32,168 bases of DNA, from contig NZ_CAKVJB010000028.1 in assembly GCF_934754935.1 (NCBI RefSeq), forward strand, positions 1 to 32,168, in the 5' to 3' direction. The notes below the pieces were generated by a model, which was not told the origin of the DNA, ran no database searches, and saw nothing but the letters and a program-made list of their open reading frames with translations. The position numbers were made by a program, and so were the translations under genes. Each line of letters opens with the position of its first letter. The first letter of the stretch is position 1. Positions 1 through 6,279 of the stretch are shown one piece after another. The stretch comes from an uncultured Holdemanella sp. Its GTDB lineage: Bacteria > Bacillota_I > Bacilli_A > Erysipelotrichales > Erysipelotrichaceae.

Positions 1-296
1 TTGGATCTTAGATCATCCCCAAACTCTTTCATTAAGAGTCTGGCCGATACACCCTTCATAGCTTTTATAATATTAGGAATGTAATGCTGCGGCGTACAAT
101 TGATCAGCATACGGATATGATCTTCCTCCATGTTCATTTCTAGAATTTGAAAACCATTATCCTTTGAAATCTGAATCAGCAACTCTTTTAATCTTGTTGC
201 GACCTGTCCATTCAAGACATCACGACGATACTTTACGCACCATACAATATGATACTGTATAGAATAGACATAGCCTCTACCTTTAACAACTTCCAT
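1..296 (-). CDS. tnpA: IS200/IS605-type transposase TnpA, 3' part outside window
   Basis: This is the N-terminal 98 residues of a Y1-type (HUH) single-strand transposase; the remainder, including the expected catalytic tyrosine, lies off the left edge. Family signatures are visible: a YHIVWCVKYRRDVL block near residues 14-27, then EEDHIRMLINCTPQHYIP and the KGVSARLL block. The start at 296 follows an AGGT ribosome site and fits the family's usual N-terminus. In active members the motif after EED reads H-x-H, the metal-binding HUH pair. Here it is HIR, so the second histidine is replaced by arginine (CGT codon). That should impair metal binding, so the copy is probably inactive or decaying. 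No associated tnpB is visible in the window. The family call is confident; inactivity is inference. Confidence 0.85.
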   Translation of the reverse strand, partial: MEVVKGRGYVYSIQYHIVWCVKYRRDVLNGQVATRLKELLIQISKDNGFQILEMNMEEDHIRMLINCTPQHYIPNIIKAMKGVSARLLMKEFGDDLRS

Positions 297-418
297 ATGT
301 TTTTACCTCATCAATATTATAACATATGTATATGATTAAATCTTTATATTTATCATTTATTTTTAAATTATTTATCAAACATCTGCTAATCTAATTCATC
401 TCATAACTAAAGTCACGA

Positions 419-1217
419 GTGTTCTTAGATTGCATTATAAAACGATTCCCAGAAGATTTTTGTTTTCAACTTACAACAGAAGAAGCAATATTTTTGAAGT
501 GCCAATCTGGCACCTCAAAAATGCAAGAGTCAAAAAAGGATGGACGAGGTGGCAGACGTACATTACCATATGTATTTGCGGAACAAGGGATATCCATGCT
601 GGCCAGTGTATTGCATAGCGAGGTGGCAATTAATGTAAGCATAGGTAGTATGCGTGCATTTGTAGAAATGTGACGTTTTATATCCAACAATGCACTCTTG
701 TTTGAAAGAATTAGTAACATTGAATTAAAACAACTGGAATATCAAAAAAAACACAGATGCAAAATTAGATCAGATATTTGAGTACATATCAGATCATGAG
801 GAATCTAATCAAAAAATATTTTTTAATGGCCAGATAAACGATGCGTTTAGCTTACTAATAGGATTGATTCAGAAAGCAAAGACGGAAATTGTTCTGGTAG
901 ATAGATATGTGGATGTAGGAACATTGAACATTTTATCAAAGAAGAAAGAAAATGTGGCAGTGATAATTTATACACTGCAACGGACAAAATTATCTCAAAC
1001 AGATATAGATAATTTTAATGCACAGTATTCCAAACTAGAAGTCAAGTACACAAGAGCATTTCATGACCGTTTTTTAATTCTTGATAAAACGAAAGCATAC
1101 CATGTGGGTGCGTCTTTAAAGGATGCAGGCAAGAAATGTTTTGGAATTAATCAGATTGAAGATGCAGGCATCGTCAAAAACATTTTACAAAGATTTGAAT
1201 TAGAAACAGAAAAATAG
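419..1217 (+). pseudogene. ORF6N-domain / phospholipase-D-like protein, degraded
   Basis: This is a broken gene for a phage-type ORF6N-domain protein with a C-terminal PLD-like domain. The first frame reads KRFPEDFCFQLT, then GGRRTLPYVFAEQGISML and SMRAFVEM, which are ORF6N hallmarks. The start of the domain is missing, with an in-frame stop just upstream at 404-406. A TGA at 671-673 interrupts where family members have an arginine after the final MRAFVxM. A run of eight A at about 743-752 then shifts the frame. Removing one A restores a reading through DAKLDQIFEYISDHEES into the open frame that ends at 1217. That last part has KTEIVLVDRYVD and HDRFLILD, resembling a PLD-like HxD/K strand. 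At least three lesions (5' truncation, nonsense codon, frameshift) make it a pseudogene. ORF6N proteins typically occur in phages and conjugative islands, so this is probably old mobile DNA. Confidence 0.8.
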
Positions 1218-1234
1218 AAAAGTAAGTTAGGCAG

Positions 1235-1275
1235 AAAGACGTAATTCATAGACAATGCGGCTTGCGTCTTTTTCA
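1235..1275 (+). terminator. Possible terminator after ORF6N/PLD pseudogene
   Basis: AAAGACG (1235-1241) pairs with CGTCTTT (1265-1271) across a 23-base loop and is followed by a short T run. It sits 18 bases after the pseudogene stop. The large loop makes it a modest terminator. Confidence 0.45.
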
Positions 1276-1296
1276 ATTTAAAAAGGAAGTGAGCTA

Positions 1297-1380
1297 ATGG
1301 TACAAGTCTTTCGTGTAAAACAAAATAAGAATTTTACTATAATAAGCACTCACCATTTCATGAATAAAGATTTGAAGTAA
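1297..1380 (+). pseudogene. N-terminal stub of a replication-type helix-turn-helix protein
   Basis: A 27-codon frame starts after a good ribosome site (AGGAAGTG). It encodes MVQVFRVKQNKNFTIIST followed by HHFMNKDLK and a stop. This resembles the conserved N-terminus of phage/plasmid replication-initiation or replisome-organiser HTH proteins, which typically read NxNYTVMSNxHLxDKxLSLKAKGLL. The reading stops exactly where the LSLKAKG block should begin, and no continuation was found in the other frames. The fragment is therefore most likely the truncated start of such a gene, left next to the ORF6N pseudogene. With so few residues, the assignment is tentative. It could also be a real short peptide. 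Confidence 0.4.
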
Positions 1381-1453
1381 AAATGTACTAAATGCGAAAG
1401 AGACTATTACGCCATGCAGGTCTCGTAGCAGTCACAAATTATTCGCAACAAAT

Positions 1454-1480
1454 TTAGCACTCAACTATTGACTGTGCCAA
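1454..1480 (+). promoter_or_regulatory. CIRCE-like HrcA operator 1 (upstream of hsp20)
   Basis: TTAGCACTC, then exactly 9 bases, then CTGTGCCAA. The left arm is a perfect match to the CIRCE consensus TTAGCACTC-N9-GAGTGCTAA; the right arm matches 6 of 9. It overlaps the -35 hexamer of the hsp20 promoter, a suitable place for HrcA repression. Confidence 0.65.
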
Positions 1481-1496
1481 GTAATTGTACTATGAT
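1468..1496 (+). promoter_or_regulatory. Sigma-A promoter of hsp20
   Basis: TTGACT (1468-1473), a 17-base spacer and TATGAT (1491-1496) form a near-consensus vegetative promoter 41 bases upstream of the hsp20 start codon. It is flanked by the two CIRCE-like sites, so it is probably repressed by HrcA and released on heat shock. Confidence 0.75.
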
Positions 1497-1497
1497 A

Positions 1498-1524
1498 TTA
1501 GCAGTTAAAAGATGTAAGTGCTAA
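1498..1524 (+). promoter_or_regulatory. CIRCE-like HrcA operator 2 (between promoter and start)
   Basis: TTAGCAGTT (1498-1506), 9 bases, AAGTGCTAA (1516-1524). The arms match the CIRCE consensus at 7 of 9 and 8 of 9 positions with the exact N9 spacing. The site covers the likely transcription start and abuts the ribosome site AAGGAGGA, so it may act both as an operator and as an mRNA hairpin. Confidence 0.75.
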
Positions 1525-1536
1525 GGAGGATTCAAT

Positions 1537-1923
1537 ATGCGCTATTACCCTAATTATTTTGATGACTTTTTCAATGATACTAAAAAACAAGATACAAGTA
1601 CTGTATTAAGAACAGATATTTATGAAAAGGATGGATATTATCAAATCTGTATGGAGGTTTGTGGTATTCAAAAAGAAAATATTCAAATTGAATTAAAAGA
1701 TGGTTACTTAAAGATCACCGCAACTCGTAATATCAATAAAGAAGATACGCGTGTACTTCGTCAAGAAAGATTTACTGGAACTTATTCTCGTTCATTCTAT
1801 ATTGGTGAAGGTTATAAACAAGAAGATATCAAAGCTCGTTTTGACAATGGTGAATTATTCATCTTATTGCCTACAAAACCTGTAAAGCGTGAAGAAGAAT
1901 CAAAATATATCAATATTCAATAG
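1537..1923 (+). CDS. hsp20: Hsp20/alpha-crystallin small heat-shock protein
   Basis: This is a 128-residue ATP-independent holdase that binds unfolding proteins in the cytoplasm. The alpha-crystallin domain spans roughly residues 24-115: it starts at LRTDIYEKDGYYQICMEV, continues with the GIQKENIQIELKDGYLKI strands, and closes with KARFDNGELFILLP, the family's GxLxxxxP-like strand. The C-terminal tail has no obvious IxI motif apart from the YINI stretch at the end. The length is typical for a bacterial Hsp20. AAGGAGGA sits 7 bases before the start codon. The gene is monocistronic: a sigma-A promoter with two CIRCE-like operators stands upstream and a strong hairpin terminator follows directly, so HrcA-controlled heat induction is expected. 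Confidence 0.93.
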   Translation: MRYYPNYFDDFFNDTKKQDTSTVLRTDIYEKDGYYQICMEVCGIQKENIQIELKDGYLKITATRNINKEDTRVLRQERFTGTYSRSFYIGEGYKQEDIKARFDNGELFILLPTKPVKREEESKYINIQ

Positions 1924-1949
1924 TGAGAGACTTGCGTCTCTCATTTTTT
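1924..1949 (+). terminator. Terminator of hsp20
   Basis: TGAGAGAC (1924-1931) and GTCTCTCA (1936-1943) form an 8-bp stem with a TTGC loop, followed by TTTTTT. It starts at the end of the hsp20 stop codon. Confidence 0.9.
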
Positions 1950-1986
1950 GTACTATACTGTTTTTAATCAAGTGGAGGTACAAACA

Positions 1987-3393
1987 ATGAGTGTATTAGA
2001 TCAAAACATTTCAATCTTCAGATATTTTGAAGAAATCTCAAAAATTCCTCATGGATCATTTCATGAAGAAAAAATTGCAGACTATGTAGAAAATTTTGCG
2101 AAAGAACATGATTTTAAATATGTTCGTGATAATATGAATAATGTGATTATTTATAAAAAGGCTACACCAGGCTACGAAGATCACGATACAGTGATGTTGC
2201 AGGCGCATATGGATATGGTTTGTGAAAAAAACAATGATGTTGATTTTGACTTTGAAACCGATGCTTTAAATTTATATGTTGAAGATGGCTGGTTAAAAGC
2301 AAAAGGAACTACATTAGGTGCCGATGATGGATTTGGCGTTAGCTACATGTTGGCCATTTTAAGTGATTATACTCTAAAACATCCAAATCTAGAATGTGTA
2401 TTTACGGTACAAGAAGAAGTGGGTCTATTAGGATCTATTAATCTAAAAAAAGAATACTTCAATGCCAAAAAGATGATTGGTCTTGATGGTGGTGGTGAAG
2501 TTAGTACTTGTACCACAACAAGCGGTGGCCGCTATGCCTATGTTGATAAAACATGCACTTTTGAAGAAGTAAATAATACAACCTATAAACTTACAGTAAA
2601 AGGATTAGATGGAGGGCATTCAGGTGCTTGTATTGATCAAGAAAAGGGTAATTCAATTAAAATCTTATTTAGAGTTCTACAAACATTAAAAGATATTCAA
2701 ATTGTATCCGTAAATGGTGGTCTAAAAGAAAATGCGATTCCTAGAGAAGCTGAGGCAACTTTTGTTTCAGACATCAAGCCAAATATTGATCAAATCGTAA
2801 CTGATTTAAAAACAGAATTTGAATTCAGTGATAGTAAACTTGATATTCAATTGGAAGAAACAGACAAAGCTACTAAAGCTTTTACTTTAAAAGATACAAA
2901 TGAATTAATTACACTATACTACTTACTACCAAATGGTTTGCAGCATAAATCTATGGCTATTGAAGGACTAACACTCGCTTCCCTTAACTTAGGTAAATTA
3001 AGAATAGAAGACAATGTTGTGAAATGTGCTTTCTGCATTCGTTCTCCATTAGAATCTATGAAAGATGAATTAGGCAACAAGATCAACATGATTGCACAGT
3101 TATGTCATGCATCTGAACATGAAGATACAAACTTCTGTGGTTGGAACTATGAAGCGAACAGTCCATTAAGAGATAAACTAAAAGAAATCTTAAAAAGACA
3201 AGGCGTAGAAATGGAAACCGAAGCATCCCACGGAGGTATGGAAACAGGTATTCTAAAAGGATTACTACCAGATCTAGATATCATTACATACGGACCTATT
3301 GCCGAAGGTTGTCACACTCCGGAAGAAAAACTAAACCTAGAATCCTTTAAAAAAGCCTATAAAAATCTATGTGATTTAATTGCAGAATTGTAA
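1987..3393 (+). CDS. pepD: Aminoacyl-histidine dipeptidase (peptidase M20C, PepD)
   Basis: This is a cytoplasmic zinc-dependent dipeptidase of about 468 residues that cleaves Xaa-His and related dipeptides. The reading frame is open further upstream, but ATG 1987 is preceded by GGAGG at 1974-1978 with 8-base spacing and gives the family's usual N-terminus (IFRYFEEISKIPHGSFHEEKI follows within 30 residues). M20C motifs in order: LQAHMDMVCEK (first zinc histidine and Asp), GTTLGADDGFGV (bridging Asp), TVQEEVGLLG (catalytic Glu and metal Glu), GLDGG, GGHSGACI, and a late HGGMETG plus GCHTPEEK, which supplies the last histidine. All expected ligands are present. It is monocistronic, lying between the hsp20 terminator and its own hairpin terminator. 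Confidence 0.94.
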   Translation: MSVLDQNISIFRYFEEISKIPHGSFHEEKIADYVENFAKEHDFKYVRDNMNNVIIYKKATPGYEDHDTVMLQAHMDMVCEKNNDVDFDFETDALNLYVEDGWLKAKGTTLGADDGFGVSYMLAILSDYTLKHPNLECVFTVQEEVGLLGSINLKKEYFNAKKMIGLDGGGEVSTCTTTSGGRYAYVDKTCTFEEVNNTTYKLTVKGLDGGHSGACIDQEKGNSIKILFRVLQTLKDIQIVSVNGGLKENAIPREAEATFVSDIKPNIDQIVTDLKTEFEFSDSKLDIQLEETDKATKAFTLKDTNELITLYYLLPNGLQHKSMAIEGLTLASLNLGKLRIEDNVVKCAFCIRSPLESMKDELGNKINMIAQLCHASEHEDTNFCGWNYEANSPLRDKLKEILKRQGVEMETEASHGGMETGILKGLLPDLDIITYGPIAEGCHTPEEKLNLESFKKAYKNLCDLIAEL

Positions 3394-3420
3394 GAGAAGT
3401 CTATACTTCTCTTTTATTTT
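3394..3420 (+). terminator. Terminator of pepD
   Basis: GAGAAGT (3394-3400), loop CTAT, ACTTCTC (3405-3411), then TTTTATTTT. It begins at the stop codon. Confidence 0.9.
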
Positions 3421-3421
3421 G

Positions 3422-3430
3422 TGCTATAAT
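3422..3430 (+). promoter_or_regulatory. Extended -10 promoter of tRNA-Glu
   Basis: TGCTATAAT is a perfect TATAAT with an upstream TG extension, 12 bases before the tRNA 5' end. No good -35 is visible, which is usual for extended -10 promoters. Confidence 0.6.
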
Positions 3431-3442
3431 ATTTAAGCACAT

Positions 3443-3517
3443 GGCGCGTTCGGCAAGCGGTTAAGCCACAGCCCTCTCAAGGCTGTATCACGGGTTCGAA
3501 TCCCGTACGCGCTACCA
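3443..3517 (+). tRNA. tRNA-Glu (anticodon CTC)
   Basis: A 75-base cloverleaf with encoded CCA. The acceptor arm is GGCGCGT (3443-3449) with ACGCGCT (3507-3513), containing one G-T pair. The D-loop has AAGCGGTTAA, the anticodon stem is CAGCC (3469-3473) with GGCTG (3481-3485), and the anticodon CTC lies at 3476-3478. The T-arm is CGGG-TTCGAAT-CCCG. The D-loop resembles that of the usual Glu(TTC) tRNA. It is an isolated single tRNA gene with its own promoter and terminator. Confidence 0.95.
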
Positions 3518-3527
3518 TTTAACAATT

Positions 3528-3555
3528 ACTCCTTTACATAAAGGAGTTTTTATTT
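3528..3555 (+). terminator. Terminator of tRNA-Glu
   Basis: ACTCCTTT (3528-3535), loop ACAT, AAAGGAGT (3540-3547), then a T-rich tail. It lies 10 bases past the tRNA CCA. Confidence 0.9.
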
Positions 3556-3598
3556 TATATACAAATCGTGTAATATATATGAAGAATGGAAAGGATTT

Positions 3599-3694
3599 AT
3601 GAATTCAATGCTACTAAAATTAGGAATATTCTTTATTACGATTGGTGTCGCAAAATTTATTTATGCCATGTATTTAAAACACAAACAAAAGTAA
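3599..3694 (+). CDS. Small single-pass membrane peptide (31 aa)
   Basis: A 31-codon frame starting with MNSMLLKLGIFFITIGVAKF and ending in KHKQK. It has one hydrophobic segment of about 20 residues and a basic C-terminal end, as expected for a small single-span membrane protein with its tail inside. GGAAAGGA lies 5 bases upstream, and a strong terminator overlaps the stop codon. Both signs favour a real gene over the longer overlapping frame starting at 3586, which runs through the terminator. No function can be assigned. Confidence 0.5.
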   Translation: MNSMLLKLGIFFITIGVAKFIYAMYLKHKQK

Positions 3695-3719
3695 GTCTAG
3701 AAATAGACTTTTTTATTTT
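3693..3719 (+). terminator. Terminator after 31-aa gene
   Basis: AAGTCTA (3693-3699), loop GAAA, TAGACTT (3704-3710), followed by TTTTATTTT. The hairpin overlaps the stop codon of the small gene. Confidence 0.85.
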
Positions 3720-3738
3720 AATTAAAAGAAAAAGTGCA

Positions 3739-4401
3739 TCACTCAATGCACTCTTCAATCTTTCGTTTTTCTAAATATTTGATCTTTTCATCATGAACCC
3801 ATTCCATAATAACACGATAATTAGTCATTAAGAAATCTCTCCATTCCGGTTGAACAACAACTCTTCTTTTAAGGCCTCTATCATTTTCAATGATATATGG
3901 AAGTCTATATTTCTCATTATAATCTTTGATTGTTTCTATAATATCTTTAGGTCGATTCCAAATCGGATCATTACCACCTACGTCCACCAAAAAACTCGAT
4001 AATAAACGATAGGGTGTCTGCATGATCAAAAGCTTCTTGTATTCTTTTAAAGCTTCATCATGCTGCTTTACACAAATAATAATTTCTTGTTTCGAACAAT
4101 TTTCAGGCAAATACTTTTGGATGCTTAAAATCGCATTTTCCAATGCGTTTGTACGCTTTTGATGAATCAATGGACCCAAATGATATCCTTTTTCAACCAC
4201 ATCATCATAGGCTAAAGAAATCATTTCATCTAAGATTTCATCAAATTCAATTGTATCCCTATAAATCATTAAATTTAACACAGCCTCTAACCAATAGAAA
4301 GAATAAGAAGAACTTGTAAATTCTAGAATCTTCTCAAAATAATCCAATCGCAGTTCAAAACTATATAAATCTAAGAATTGTAATCGCTCGACATCTAACA
4401 T
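3739..4401 (-). CDS. Hypothetical protein, possibly related to N-terminal region of HNH-endonuclease-type proteins
   Basis: A 220-residue soluble protein, mostly alpha-helical, with no signal peptide or membrane segment. The N-terminal half contains SYSFYWLEAVLNLM and EILDEMISLAYDDVV, a layout I associate with the helical leader of some Bacillota HNH-endonuclease-annotated proteins. No H-N-H motif or CxxC pair is present, so any nuclease call would be unsupported. The C-terminal third has RGLKRRVVVQPEWRDFL, which could bind nucleic acid. It is the last gene of a leftward cluster with the mazG-like gene and the araC-type regulator; only 4 bases separate it from the mazG-like gene, suggesting co-transcription. 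The start at 4401 is the only reasonable ATG. Function unknown. Confidence 0.7.
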   Translation of the reverse strand: MLDVERLQFLDLYSFELRLDYFEKILEFTSSSYSFYWLEAVLNLMIYRDTIEFDEILDEMISLAYDDVVEKGYHLGPLIHQKRTNALENAILSIQKYLPENCSKQEIIICVKQHDEALKEYKKLLIMQTPYRLLSSFLVDVGGNDPIWNRPKDIIETIKDYNEKYRLPYIIENDRGLKRRVVVQPEWRDFLMTNYRVIMEWVHDEKIKYLEKRKIEECIE

Positions 4402-4405
4402 ACCC

Positions 4406-4726
4406 TTATTTTATCAGTTCTGTGTACTTTTTAGAAGATGCTTTACACTTTTCTACCGGATATTTCTTCTTATTTTGTTCTAACTTCATCAACAAGATCT
4501 CTTCCATATCCACACCCAATTTATTCGCCATTAAAATACAATAATTCATCACATCCGCCAGTTCTTCACAGACATGTTGTTTATCATATTCATTATTCCA
4601 TTGAAAGCACTCCAACAACTCACCTGCCTCAATACTAATGGATTTTGCGAGATTTTCTGGATTATGAAATTGATCCCAATCTCTTTCCTCATTAAACTTT
4701 AATATTTCTTCAACTGCCCTTTTCAT
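4406..4726 (-). CDS. MazG-like nucleotide pyrophosphohydrolase
   Basis: A 106-residue all-alpha NTP pyrophosphatase, probably a house-cleaning enzyme that hydrolyses non-canonical or excess (d)NTPs to the monophosphate and pyrophosphate. The metal-binding signature is clear: SISIEAGELLECFQW (ExxE, about residues 29-43) and CEELADVMNYCILMAN (ExxD, about 54-69), followed by KKKYP, typical of the RS21-C6/MazG-like family. The length matches single-domain family members. Its start overlaps the end of the upstream araC-type gene by 17 bases, so translation is probably coupled. The physiological substrate cannot be read from sequence. Confidence 0.9.
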   Translation of the reverse strand: MKRAVEEILKFNEERDWDQFHNPENLAKSISIEAGELLECFQWNNEYDKQHVCEELADVMNYCILMANKLGVDMEEILLMKLEQNKKKYPVEKCKASSKKYTELIK

Positions 4727-5597
4727 CCTGATTCTCCTTCATTCTATATTTCTTTGGCGATATGCCATATACTTTTTTAAACGCCTGAATAAAATGCGTT
4801 ACATTATTAAAACCAACACTTTCAGATATTTCTGTTACATTCAATGTGGCATCCTTTAATAGATTTGTTGCCTTCTGTAAACGATACTGAATTAAATACT
4901 CATATGGCGTTACATTTAACATCTTATTAAAACAACGATTGCATTGCGCAATACTCATTGTTCCTGCATCCGCAATATCCTTTAAAGTCAGTTCATCTGC
5001 ATAATACGTATGAATATATACAAGCATCACTTGTACTCGTTCTTGTCTTTCGACATCCTTTTTATTCGGTATAAAATCAATCGTCGATAAACTTTGAACC
5101 AATTGTCTCCAAATCATTGTGATCAAAATAGAAATATCATACTCAAACATGTCTGAACCATTTAAATATAGATTGTAAACATCATATAAATAGGAAATAA
5201 TTTCATTTTCAGACTTAATCATGTAACACCTTAAAAAATCCATACGCGTATAAGGCCACACATACTTATATTTCATACGACTCTCTTTAAAGAAACACAG
5301 TAATTCTTCCGGAAAAGTAAGTGTTACATACTCTCCATCCTCACTCATATCACTCGACATATGCAGTGCACCCTTATTGATAAACAAGGCTTCTTTTTCT
5401 TTGAGTTCATACTCAATTCCATTCACCTGATAATTGACAAAACCCTTGGTACATAGCACAAACTGCAAATCTTCATGCCAGTGCAAAGACTTAAAACCAC
5501 TACCAATTGGTAAAACATCATACTTTTTCACAACACAAATATTTACTGGGAACAATTCATCCGTATATCCATTTAAAATATGTAATTTCTTTTCCAT
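4710..5597 (-). CDS. AraC-family transcriptional regulator with cupin-like sensor domain
   Basis: A 295-residue cytoplasmic DNA-binding regulator. Residues about 35-110 form a cupin-like AraC-binding region: LHWHEDLQFVLCTKG, then EKEALFINKGALHMS, with histidines and glutamates that could ligate a metal or sugar. Residues about 190-285 carry the paired helix-turn-helix of the family: LTLKDIADAGTMSIAQCNRCF, then VTEISESVGFNNVTHFIQAF and YGISPKKYR. The second helix pair is the better conserved. It begins the leftward cluster with the mazG-like and hypothetical genes. The ligand is unknown; cupin-AraC regulators commonly control sugar use, but no sugar genes are nearby. The 5' side faces a 290-base spacer. 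Confidence 0.92.
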   Translation of the reverse strand: MEKKLHILNGYTDELFPVNICVVKKYDVLPIGSGFKSLHWHEDLQFVLCTKGFVNYQVNGIEYELKEKEALFINKGALHMSSDMSEDGEYVTLTFPEELLCFFKESRMKYKYVWPYTRMDFLRCYMIKSENEIISYLYDVYNLYLNGSDMFEYDISILITMIWRQLVQSLSTIDFIPNKKDVERQERVQVMLVYIHTYYADELTLKDIADAGTMSIAQCNRCFNKMLNVTPYEYLIQYRLQKATNLLKDATLNVTEISESVGFNNVTHFIQAFKKVYGISPKKYRMKENQDEKGS

Positions 5598-5848
5598 AAA
5601 TTAAATATAATACAAAAATGATAATATATCTATATTTTTTGACTATTTATCTTAAGACAAAACGCTTTACTGTAATTATAATTATAAATGTATTCAGAAG
5701 ATTTTTATCTGATACTCATGTTCGATATCCCATAGTAAAAGATATCATCTTTCCAGTAACAAGCATTCTATTTAAAACGATTGAAAGGCATAAACTTCAC
5801 AAGACAACAATACAATTGTTTTAAAGTATGAATGCAATCTCTATGAAG

Positions 5849-5871
5849 CAGCCAATGGCTGTTTTTATTTT
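5849..5871 (+). terminator. Orphan forward terminator
   Basis: CAGCC (5849-5853), loop AAT, GGCTG (5857-5861), then TTTTATTTTT. It has no convincing gene upstream on this strand: the 68-codon frame at 5618-5824 has no ribosome site. It may end a small untranslated transcript or a decayed gene. Confidence 0.5.
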
Positions 5872-5875
5872 TCCA

Positions 5876-5899
5876 AAGAAAAAGGAACATTACTGTTCC
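5876..5899 (-). terminator. Terminator of the yolD/polY operon
   Basis: Read leftward, GGAACA (5899-5894), loop GTAA, TGTTCC (5889-5884), then TTTTTCTTT. The hairpin overlaps the last codons and the stop of the YolD-like gene. Confidence 0.8.
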
Positions 5900-6279
5900 A
5901 ATACTTCTATATCTACAATATCATCAATTTGTATTTGAATATTCTCTTTAAAATATAAAACCTTATTTAATTCATCCAAACGCCTAAAAGATAAAACATC
6001 TTGAATGTACTTACCACCACTTTTTGTCTTATCCTTTTCAAAATAAGTGATTCTACATCTTGATTTCAAATTCACCATCTCAACGATTTTTTCATTGATT
6101 TCAAGCTTTTCTTCATTCGATAAAATTCTTTTTTCCTGCGTAATTCGACCCTGTTCAATCACAGCCTCTTTATGCCCTGTTAAAGCCGCAAAAGGCGCAA
6201 ATTGAGCTGCACGATCCGACATAGACATCTTTGGATATTTACTTGTTGGACGAGCCATCGTATACCATCTTTCATCCAT
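5890..6279 (-). CDS. yolD: YolD-like protein, partner of Y-family polymerase
   Basis: A 129-residue YolD-like protein. The diagnostic block MSMSDRAAQFAPFAALTGH sits at about residues 18-36, followed by a helical linker and a C-terminal beta-rich WYL-like half. YolD-like proteins are regularly encoded beside UvrX/ImpB-type DNA polymerases and are predicted to act with them in translesion synthesis, although the biochemical role is poorly defined. Here the start overlaps the polymerase stop in a TAATG arrangement, so the two are translationally coupled. Length and domain layout are normal. A terminator overlaps the stop, making this the last gene of the operon. Confidence 0.92.
   Translation of the reverse strand: MDERWYTMARPTSKYPKMSMSDRAAQFAPFAALTGHKEAVIEQGRITQEKRILSNEEKLEINEKIVEMVNLKSRCRITYFEKDKTKSGGKYIQDVLSFRRLDELNKVLYFKENIQIQIDDIVDIEVLEQ

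Noticed and set aside
1948..1986. Upstream extension of pepD
   Set aside because: It starts within the hsp20 terminator; ATG 1987 has GGAGG at proper spacing.
3586..3774. 62-codon frame overlapping the 31-aa membrane peptide
   Set aside because: It runs through a strong terminator into the convergent gene; the 31-codon frame at 3599 has a better ribosome site and stop position.
5618..5824. 68-codon forward open frame between araC and yolD
   Set aside because: No ribosome site, odd composition and no recognisable features. A forward terminator at 5849 leaves a slim chance of a decayed gene or RNA.
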